From NCBI GenBank assembly GCA_902600205.1, contig CACKIN010000005.1, positions 1-50,434 of the forward strand: DNA of 50,434 nt, in the 5' to 3' direction. The notes under the pieces are model-generated. The model did no database searches and had not been told where the DNA came from. It worked only from the letters and a program-made list of their open reading frames with translations. Position 1 is the stretch's first letter. Every line of letters starts with the position of its first letter. The stretch comes from an uncultured Pelagibacteraceae bacterium. Lineage in GTDB: Bacteria > Pseudomonadota > Alphaproteobacteria > Pelagibacterales > Pelagibacteraceae. This document shows positions 44,289 through 50,434 of this stretch, one piece after another. Both the position numbers and the translations under genes were made by a program.

Positions 44289-44735
44289 TTACTTGATATC
44301 AATAAGTCTTTTTTTCTTATGATCAGGTAAAATTCTTTCACAAGCAATTGTCAAAAGACCATCCTTAAGCTCAGCCCCATTTACTTTCACATCATCTGCG
44401 ATAGTAAAGGATCTTGCAAATTGTCTTTGTGAAATTCCTTTATGAATTATTTCACCATCTTCATTTTTGTCATCTGACTTATTAAACTGCTTAGTTCTCA
44501 CAGTTAATAGATTATCTTCAAACTCTACTTCAACATCATTTTTATTAAAACCAGCTAATGCAACTTCAATAGAATAGTTATCTTTACCAGTTTTTCTGAT
44601 GTTGTATGGTGGATAATTAGATTGCATTGTCATTCCACCATTACCAAGCATATTTTCAAATTGGTCAAACATATCGTCGAAACCAATTGAAAACGGTCTT
44701 AGTGAGTTAAAGATAGATAAGTCCTTACTTGTCAT
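44289..44735 (-). CDS. Small heat shock protein, Hsp20/IbpA family
   Basis: A 148-residue alpha-crystallin-type chaperone. The N-terminal RPFSIGFDDMFDQFENML is IbpA-like. The alpha-crystallin core includes YPPYNIRKTGKDNYSIEVALAGF in pieces, DNLLTVRT and GISQRQFARSF. The C-terminal KKRLIDI provides the I-x-I-like tail. It holds unfolding proteins in a refoldable state. AGGAG lies 5 nt before the ATG and is sequestered in a ROSE-like hairpin. Confidence 0.95.
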   Translation of the reverse strand: MTSKDLSIFNSLRPFSIGFDDMFDQFENMLGNGGMTMQSNYPPYNIRKTGKDNYSIEVALAGFNKNDVEVEFEDNLLTVRTKQFNKSDDKNEDGEIIHKGISQRQFARSFTIADDVKVNGAELKDGLLTIACERILPDHKKKRLIDIK

Positions 44736-44795
44736 ATTTACTCCTTTTGTTTAAGCAAGTTAATTTATGTAAGCCCCATTAGGCAACTTACGAAA
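44736..44795 (-). promoter_or_regulatory. ROSE-like RNA thermometer in the hsp20 leader
   Basis: On the minus strand ACTTGCTT (44760-44753) pairs with AAGGAGT (44746-44740) across a 6-nt loop, leaving one bulged G. This hides the Shine-Dalgarno AGGAG just before the ATG. The UUGCU/AGGAG pairing with a bulged G is the hallmark of ROSE thermometers. A second hairpin upstream pairs GTAAG with CTTAC (44791-44769), with further imperfect pairs. ROSE elements melt on heating and free the ribosome site of small heat shock genes. The melting temperature is not known from sequence. Confidence 0.7.
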
Positions 44796-44796
44796 T

Positions 44797-44827
44797 CTAT
44801 ATGGTAACTAATTCTAAAAATTCAATG
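44797..44827 (-). promoter_or_regulatory. Candidate heat-shock (sigma-32-type) promoter of hsp20
   Basis: On the minus strand ATTGAA (44826..44821) and CCATATAG (44804..44797) lie 16 nt apart, near the CTTGAA / CCcATnT pattern of sigma-32 promoters. The match is imperfect. The predicted start just precedes the thermometer hairpins. Confidence 0.35.
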
Positions 44828-44836
44828 CTAAAAAAT

Positions 44837-46912
44837 CTAATTTTTTTCAGCTATTTTTAATGCAAAAGCATAATCAATCGCTATTTCCTCTATAGCACCA
44901 TCTCTTCCTGATTTCCCACCATGGCCTGCGTTCATTTCAGTTTTTAAGAGTAATAAATTATTATCTGTTTTATAATCTCTTAATTTTGCAGTAAATTTTG
45001 CCGGTTCATCAAAAAGAACTCTGTTATCGCTAAGACTTGTTGTAATTAAAATATTTGGATAATCCATTTTTTTGATGTTGTTATATGGAGCGTATGAATA
45101 AATATAGTCAAAATGCTCTATGTTATCTTTTGCATTTCCAAATTCATCAAATTCCCCAACAGTCAAAGGGAGTGAGTGGTCAAGATTAGTTGTTAATGAG
45201 TCTACAAATGGAACAGCCATAATTACTCCTAAAAATAGTTCTGGAATTTGGTTTACAACAGCCCCCATTAGTAGTCCACCTGCAGAACCACCCATGCCTA
45301 TTATTTTGCCTTTTGAAGTATATTGTTTTGCAACTAAGTATTTTCCAGCAGCAATATAATCTTCAAAAGTATTTTTTTTATTTAAAAGTTTTCCTTCTTT
45401 CCACCATTTCATCCCCCTCTCCATTCCTCCTCTAACATGTGCTGTAACCCAAATTATATTTCTATTTATTAAACTTAAACGAGTAGAAGAAAATCCTGGA
45501 GACATTGAATTTCCATACGATCCATAACCGTAAAGTAAAAGATTCGATGATCCATCCAATACAGTATCTTTATGTCTGGTAATGGTTAATGGAACCAACC
45601 TTCCATCATGTGAAGGGCATTCAATACGTTCTACAATATAGTTATCTGGATTGTGTCCTGATGGAATTTCTTGTTCTTTAACAAGTGTTTTATCTTTTGA
45701 TTTCAAATTATATAAAAAAGTTCTCCCTGGTGTTTTAGGAGAGGAGTATGAAAGATATACTTGATCTGTATTTTTATCTTTTTGAATTAAAGATATGCTT
45801 GGTACAATTACCTCTTCATCGCTAAAAATGATTTCCTCTTCTTGGCTAGTTTTTGGATCTCTTAAAATAATTTTACCAAGTGCGTTTGATGTTTCTGATC
45901 TTATTATCCAATTTTTTAAAAAAACCAAACCTCCAATTAAAACCTCATCTTTAGCTTTAATAAATGGTTCCCATTTTTGTTTAATTAAATCATCACATCT
46001 GTCAATTTTAAAATCTTCAGCATTCTCATTTGTATGTTTGTAAAAAAAGTTATTCCATGAATTTATAGAGTAAATAATACCTTTTTGTCTTTCCTGAATT
46101 AGTTTAGGGTTTGGAATAATTTCATCTACTTTAAAAAAATACTGTTCAGAAGTATTATGATCAGAGCTAGTAATTATAAAATATTTTTCATCTGAACTTA
46201 ATCCAATACCTACAGTAAATGCCTCACTTTTTTCCTCAAAAATTAATAAATCCTCTTTTACTGATGATCCAATTTTATGTCTATAAATAGTTCTTGGCCT
46301 ATGATGTTGATCTAATTTAGAATAAAAAATATATTTATCATCTAAACTAAATTCTATGCTTCCACTTGTTTCTTCAATTTTATCGGTTATTAATTTTCCT
46401 GATTTGATTTCTCTTATATAAATTGTGTAGTACTCAGAACCTTTTAAATCTAAAGAATATCCAAGATACTTATCGTTAAAGCTAACCTCTAGATCTCCTA
46501 AACCAAAGTACTCTGTTTTTAGTTTATCTTTTTCCCGATCTCCGTTCCATATTTCTTCAACTTTATCCTCACCAATTTTTTTTCTCAATTTAATTGAATA
46601 ATTTCCTTCAGTTGTAGTCTTAGTCCAATATTCATATTTTTTATCTTTGTAAGGCAACGACTCATCATCTAATTTGATTCTTGCTTTTATTTCGTCAAAA
46701 AGTTTTTTTTGAATATTTTTAGTATCTTTCATTTGATAAGAAAAATACTTATTTTCATCTTCTAAATATTTTCTAACTTCAGGCAAAAGTTTTGAATTAT
46801 CTTTCAAAACTTCTAGAATATCAGTTTGATGTATCCAACTATAATCATCGGTCCATGTGGTATTGTGACAAGATTTTATTTCTGGTTTTTTTTCAAGCTG
46901 TGGTAATTTCAT
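44837..46912 (-). CDS. ptrB: Oligopeptidase B (S9A prolyl-oligopeptidase family)
   Basis: A 691-residue serine peptidase: N-terminal beta-propeller (about 70-400), then an alpha/beta-hydrolase domain. The nucleophile Ser is in GMGGSAGGLLMG near 542, the Asp in DNRVLFDEP near 632 and the His in NAGHGGKSGR near 662. The YGYGSYGNSMSPGFS and AHVRGGMERGMKWW segments are typical of oligopeptidase B, which cuts short peptides after Lys or Arg. No signal peptide is seen, so it is cytoplasmic. It is divergent from the J-domain gene by 18 nt. Confidence 0.93.
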   Translation of the reverse strand: MKLPQLEKKPEIKSCHNTTWTDDYSWIHQTDILEVLKDNSKLLPEVRKYLEDENKYFSYQMKDTKNIQKKLFDEIKARIKLDDESLPYKDKKYEYWTKTTTEGNYSIKLRKKIGEDKVEEIWNGDREKDKLKTEYFGLGDLEVSFNDKYLGYSLDLKGSEYYTIYIREIKSGKLITDKIEETSGSIEFSLDDKYIFYSKLDQHHRPRTIYRHKIGSSVKEDLLIFEEKSEAFTVGIGLSSDEKYFIITSSDHNTSEQYFFKVDEIIPNPKLIQERQKGIIYSINSWNNFFYKHTNENAEDFKIDRCDDLIKQKWEPFIKAKDEVLIGGLVFLKNWIIRSETSNALGKIILRDPKTSQEEEIIFSDEEVIVPSISLIQKDKNTDQVYLSYSSPKTPGRTFLYNLKSKDKTLVKEQEIPSGHNPDNYIVERIECPSHDGRLVPLTITRHKDTVLDGSSNLLLYGYGSYGNSMSPGFSSTRLSLINRNIIWVTAHVRGGMERGMKWWKEGKLLNKKNTFEDYIAAGKYLVAKQYTSKGKIIGMGGSAGGLLMGAVVNQIPELFLGVIMAVPFVDSLTTNLDHSLPLTVGEFDEFGNAKDNIEHFDYIYSYAPYNNIKKMDYPNILITTSLSDNRVLFDEPAKFTAKLRDYKTDNNLLLLKTEMNAGHGGKSGRDGAIEEIAIDYAFALKIAEKN

Positions 46913-46930
46913 AGTGAATTAAATTAATAT

Positions 46931-47440
46931 ATGAATATTTTTTTTATAACACTTATCATTTTTGTCGTTGTATATGTTCTTCTGACTTGGTTTGCTAGGA
47001 TTTCTGCAAAAAAAATTTCAAGATTTATAAGAATATTAATTATTTTTTCAGCAATAGTATTAGCTGTAATTATGGCCTATGCAGGACGATATATATTTTC
47101 GTTACCTTTCGTACTTGCGATATTGCCATTAATAAAAACTAAAGCTGGCATATCTTTATTTCAACTTCTAAGATTATGGGGACTTTTTAGGGTATTAAGA
47201 AATTCAGGAAGATTTAATTTCAATACTTTTAACCAAACAGCTAACAAACAGAGTATATCTTTAGAAGAGGCTTATCGAATTTTAAATTTAAAACCAGGGA
47301 TCAAATATAGCAAAGACCAAGTCATGAAATCTTATAAATCTATAATGAAAAAAATTCATCCTGATGTAAGCCCTGAGCTATCTAGGTTAGCGTCAATTGT
47401 TAATGAGGCGAAAGAAATAGTAATAAAAAATATTAGTTAA
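46931..47440 (+). CDS. Membrane-anchored J-domain protein
   Basis: A 169-residue protein with two hydrophobic segments at the N-terminus (about 3-22 and 33-60) and a short C-terminal J-like domain: LEEAYRILNLKPG, a helix, then KKIHPD near 141-146. The arrangement resembles alphaproteobacterial relatives of mitochondrial Tim14/Pam18. It may recruit DnaK to the membrane. Its last 8 nt overlap the convergent glycosyltransferase gene. Confidence 0.82.
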   Translation: MNIFFITLIIFVVVYVLLTWFARISAKKISRFIRILIIFSAIVLAVIMAYAGRYIFSLPFVLAILPLIKTKAGISLFQLLRLWGLFRVLRNSGRFNFNTFNQTANKQSISLEEAYRILNLKPGIKYSKDQVMKSYKSIMKKIHPDVSPELSRLASIVNEAKEIVIKNIS

Positions 47441-48386
47441 CTATAGATTTAAATCTTTCATAGATTTTTTCTGGATTTATTTTTTCTTTCCCTTTTGTGC
47501 CATGGGAAACTTTATACATACCATCAGGAATTACGGGATACATTTTTGGGCTATAACTTCCATATAATAAAGGAGTATCACTCATTAAAACAATTGTAGG
47601 AATATTTAAAGCAGCAGAAAGGTGGCTAAAACTAGAGTCATTGCAAATTGAAATTTTACAATTCTTAATAATTGGTAAGATTTCTGATATTGAATAATTA
47701 TCTAATGGGACACAAACTTCTTTGTAAGAATATAATATATCTTTAAGTATTTCTTGTTCTTCTTGTTTTTTACCAGTCGCTAAATAAAACATACAATTAT
47801 AATCATTAAGAACTAAATTAATAAATTTTTTAAATTTTACAGCAGGGATCCTTTTTGTTGGGCCAGATCCACCGATACCTAATATTATGTTCATTTTATC
47901 TTTCGAAATAGATAGTTTTTTCTGAGTTAATTCTATAGAAATTTTATCAATCTCTATTTGCGGATTACTCTTAACTTTTAAATTAATTTGTTCCATCAAT
48001 TTTTGAGCAGCATCAATTACATGCTGTCCTTTTTTTTCAAATAATGGATACTGATAAATACTTTTTATACCAGCAAGTTTACAAACTAGTCTATACCTTA
48101 GCGATGAATTAAAAATAAAAACCTTGTCAAAGGAGTATTGCTTAATTTCTTTTTTGAGCCTAAAAAAACCAAAAAGACCGCTGTGATTTTTATTTTGATT
48201 ATCTCTCTTTAAATAAATTATTTCTTTTATGTATTTTAAATTATGTATGTATTCCTCAGCTTTTGTACTTTCTTTAATTAGAAGGGTAACTGGAGTATTA
48301 TATTTTTTAGAGATAGCTTGAATAAAAGGTAAAAATATTACCATATCACCAATACCCATTCTATTTTGTATAATCAGTATCTTCAT
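47433..48386 (-). CDS. Glycosyltransferase family 9 (heptosyltransferase-like)
   Basis: About 317 residues of GT-B fold. The N-terminus MKILIIQNRMGIGDMVIFLPF carries the family GxGD motif. Later come GIGGSGPTKRIPAVKF (nucleotide-sugar region) and CNDSSFSHLSAALNIPTIVLM. ATG at 48386 is chosen since upstream codons to 48515 lack family similarity and would overlap the divergent gene. It probably adds a sugar to a lipopolysaccharide core; heptose is not certain. Confidence 0.85.
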   Translation of the reverse strand: MKILIIQNRMGIGDMVIFLPFIQAISKKYNTPVTLLIKESTKAEEYIHNLKYIKEIIYLKRDNQNKNHSGLFGFFRLKKEIKQYSFDKVFIFNSSLRYRLVCKLAGIKSIYQYPLFEKKGQHVIDAAQKLMEQINLKVKSNPQIEIDKISIELTQKKLSISKDKMNIILGIGGSGPTKRIPAVKFKKFINLVLNDYNCMFYLATGKKQEEQEILKDILYSYKEVCVPLDNYSISEILPIIKNCKISICNDSSFSHLSAALNIPTIVLMSDTPLLYGSYSPKMYPVIPDGMYKVSHGTKGKEKINPEKIYERFKSIVN

Positions 48387-48435
48387 TCGTTTTTTATAAC
48401 CTTTACTAATTTGAAATTTTATATAAATTTTAGCT

Positions 48436-49320
48436 ATGGAACAAATAAAAGGTATATATGCTGCTGGTTTGTCAGTTTTGGACAATAATCTTGCTTTAGA
48501 TATAAAAAATACCATTAAACATGCTGAAAATGTTATTGATATGGGTTGTCATGGAGTTGTTTTTTTTGGAAGCACTGGTCAATCACAACTGATATCTTTG
48601 AGTGAAAAAATCCAATTAATAAATGAGTTACCAAATAGTAAATATAAAACTAAATTTATCATAGGAACCGGCCTTAATTCTTTAATCGACACAATAAATT
48701 TAATTAAAATATCAAAGTCGATGGGTTTTAATAATTTTTTAATTATGCCGCCAGCTTATTATAAATATGGAGATGAGGAGGTAATTAACTTTTATTCTAA
48801 AATTATTAGTGAAATAAATGACTGTAAAATTATTCTATACAATTTTGAGAAGCTTTGTGGATACAAATTTAGTGTTCAATGCGTTCAAAATTTAGTTAAA
48901 AAATTTCCTAAACAAATTATTGGTGTCAAAGATAGTAGCTATAATTTATTCGAAGTTTTAAAAATAAAAAACTTTTCAATTTTTCCTGGATCCGAAGCAA
49001 AATTATTAAAGGGTTTAGAATTAGGATGCAGTGGCATAATTACAGCAACTACAAATGTTACAGGTCATTTAGCAAGAGAAGTTTTTGATAATTTTCACAA
49101 TAATTTAAATGTATCATCTAATCAAAATTTATGTGATGTACGAATGTCCTTTGATAAATATAATTTAATTTCGGGTCTTCACACTTTAATGGCACAAAAA
49201 AATTCAATATATGAAAACCTTTTGCCACCATTAAAATTATTAGATGAAGAGCAAAAAAATGATCTTATATCCAATTTGAAAAAAAATAATTTTAATATGG
49301 AGATGTTAAAAGCTGCATAA
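48436..49320 (+). CDS. DapA/NanA-family aldolase (substrate unknown)
   Basis: A 294-residue TIM-barrel lyase of the N-acetylneuraminate lyase superfamily. The Schiff-base Lys is in IIGVKDSS near 165, and the catalytic Tyr in ILYNFEKLCG. The usual GTTGE motif reads GSTGQ, and the arginine after YN.P that marks true dihydrodipicolinate synthases is missing, so a different keto-acid substrate is likely. It starts 49 bp from the divergent GT9 gene and ends 1 nt before cfa. Confidence 0.85.
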   Translation: MEQIKGIYAAGLSVLDNNLALDIKNTIKHAENVIDMGCHGVVFFGSTGQSQLISLSEKIQLINELPNSKYKTKFIIGTGLNSLIDTINLIKISKSMGFNNFLIMPPAYYKYGDEEVINFYSKIISEINDCKIILYNFEKLCGYKFSVQCVQNLVKKFPKQIIGVKDSSYNLFEVLKIKNFSIFPGSEAKLLKGLELGCSGIITATTNVTGHLAREVFDNFHNNLNVSSNQNLCDVRMSFDKYNLISGLHTLMAQKNSIYENLLPPLKLLDEEQKNDLISNLKKNNFNMEMLKAA

Positions 49321-49321
49321 A

Positions 49322-50434
49322 ATGAGCTTGGTAAATTTTTTAAATAATTTATTTAAATATGATGGCTTTGAGCTTATTGACTCAAATTCAAAAAAATATG
49401 TAATTGGAAAACCTAGTAAGGACAAACCAATAGTTATAAAGTTGCTTAATCAAAAATTAATGCAAAAACTACTTTTATATCCAGACCTATACTTTGGAGA
49501 AGCTTACATGGATGGATCCCTAGTAATAGAAAATGGAACACTTACCGAATTTTTAGATTTAGCTTTCAAAAACATTGGTAGGGGAAATATAAACACTTAT
49601 GGAGCAATAATAAAAAAATTAAGAGGCACAGTTGGATATCTTACAAATATAAATAAAATTATAAAATCAAAAGAAAATGTTGCCCATCATTATGATATTT
49701 CTGAAAAACTTTACGATTTGTTTTTAGACGAAAACAGGCAATATTCTTGTGCATATTTTAAAAATGATAACGATACACTTGAGCAAGCCCAAAATAATAA
49801 AATTAATCATATTATAAAAAAGTTGAATATTCAGCCTAATCAAAAAGTTTTAGATATTGGCTCCGGTTGGGGTACATTAGCAATAGCAATAGCAAAAGAA
49901 ACGAATGCTAATGTAACGGGAATAACATTGTCAGAAAATCAATTTGAATATAGCAATAATAAAGCAAAAGAAATGAATTTATCTAATCAGGTAGATTTTA
50001 AACTTATTGATTACAGGCAGCTAAATGAAAAATTTGATAGAGTGGTTAGTGTTGGAATGTTTGAGCATGTAGGAAGAAAATTTTATGAAACATATTTTAA
50101 TACAGTCTTTAAGCTTTTAAATGATAAAGGAATAGCTTTAATTCATACTATTGGTTCTTCTATGCCACCAAGAGATCCACAACCATGGATACAAAAGTAT
50201 ATATTTCCTGGTGGTTATACGCCAAGCTTAAGTGAGGTTGCAAAACCTATCGAAAAATCTGGGCTTATTGTATCCGATGTTGAGGTATTAAGAATGCACT
50301 ATGCACATACACTAAGAAATTGGAAAGAGAGATTTTTATCGAAAAAAGATACCGTTTTAAACATGTTTGATGAAAAATTTTTCAGAATGTGGGAATTTTA
50401 CTTAGCTAGTTGTGAAATGGCATTTAAATGGGGA
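49322..50434 (+). CDS. cfa: Cyclopropane-fatty-acyl-phospholipid synthase, partial (runs off window)
   Basis: The frame is open from ATG at 49322 to the window edge (371 codons, no stop). It encodes a SAM-dependent lipid methyltransferase: the N-terminal lobe with DLYFGEAYMDGSL, then VAHHYDISEKLYDLFLD, YSCAYF with the catalytic-site Cys region, and SAM motif I VLDIGSGWGTLAIAIAK near 177. GMFEHVGRKFYETYF and PGGYTPSLSE follow. It adds a methylene bridge to unsaturated phospholipid chains. It lies 1 nt after the aldolase gene, so they are cotranscribed. Confidence 0.93.
   Translation, partial: MSLVNFLNNLFKYDGFELIDSNSKKYVIGKPSKDKPIVIKLLNQKLMQKLLLYPDLYFGEAYMDGSLVIENGTLTEFLDLAFKNIGRGNINTYGAIIKKLRGTVGYLTNINKIIKSKENVAHHYDISEKLYDLFLDENRQYSCAYFKNDNDTLEQAQNNKINHIIKKLNIQPNQKVLDIGSGWGTLAIAIAKETNANVTGITLSENQFEYSNNKAKEMNLSNQVDFKLIDYRQLNEKFDRVVSVGMFEHVGRKFYETYFNTVFKLLNDKGIALIHTIGSSMPPRDPQPWIQKYIFPGGYTPSLSEVAKPIEKSGLIVSDVEVLRMHYAHTLRNWKERFLSKKDTVLNMFDEKFFRMWEFYLASCEMAFKWG

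Noticed and set aside
48387..48515. N-terminal extension of the GT9 glycosyltransferase
   Set aside because: The extension would overlap the divergent DapA-family gene and its sequence is unrelated to GT9; the family start MKILIIQ is at 48386.

Overview
The window looks like a chromosomal segment of a SAR11-type (Pelagibacterales) alphaproteobacterium. Base composition is strongly AT-rich, with long poly-A and poly-T runs. Genes are packed with gaps of 0-180 bp and many overlap. Gene content is alphaproteobacterial: RegA and ChvI/ChvG regulators, the ATPase zeta inhibitor (DUF1476), class I lysyl-tRNA synthetase, a SAM-II riboswitch before metX, and the ahcY-tsaE-amgK-murU block. I see no rRNA, tRNA, CRISPR array, insertion sequence or prophage. 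No stretch longer than about 180 bp lacks a gene. The taxonomic call is inference from composition and gene content.

Layout. 1-2841 (minus): rplU-rpmA-obgE-proB-proA operon behind a good sigma-70 promoter; proB carries an apparent frameshift in an A8 run. 2907-5341 (minus): metX-metW-gloB behind a SAM-II riboswitch. 5522-7499 (plus): hisC-tyrA. 7496-11062 (minus): trkH-ampG-NlpC/P60. 11149-14623 (plus): lysK-pyrD, then rpmB with its own promoter and a queuosine-precursor-type transporter. 14625-18785 (minus): a tight polyamine operon (ODC-type decarboxylase, deoxyhypusine-synthase-like enzyme, N-carbamoylputrescine amidase, agmatine deiminase) with a structured leader resembling an attenuator. 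18929-25515: regA, an ABC ATPase, polA, chvI-chvG. 25558-28921 (plus): ahcY-tsaE-amgK-murU. 28918-31096: gpmA, the zeta inhibitor, a secreted nuclease and a lytic-transglycosylase-like lipoprotein. 31093-36391 (minus): msrA, sulfurtransferase, RND adaptor and RND pump. 36426-39117: EamA permease, AlkA-type glycosylase, two DUF1330 paralogues, phosphoribosyltransferase. 39169-43808 (minus): a complete BMP-type (nucleoside-like) ABC importer. 43948-50434: small lipoprotein, Hsp20 behind a ROSE-like RNA thermometer, oligopeptidase B, a membrane J-domain protein, a GT9 glycosyltransferase, a DapA-family aldolase, and the start of a cyclopropane-fatty-acid synthase.

How the genes fit together. Methionine and SAM metabolism recurs (metX, metW, ahcY, MsrA, Cfa). 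Peptidoglycan turnover is represented by a transglycosylase lipoprotein, AmpG, a cytoplasmic-looking NlpC/P60 hydrolase, and AmgK/MurU. Purine salvage is suggested by the BMP importer and the phosphoribosyltransferase. Regulation appears to be carried largely by RNA elements (SAM-II switch, ROSE-like thermometer, putative decarboxylase leader attenuator) plus two two-component systems. The points most worth a second look are the decarboxylase leader, the ROSE-like element, the proB frameshift, and a membrane fusion protein that lacks the usual alpha-hairpin.
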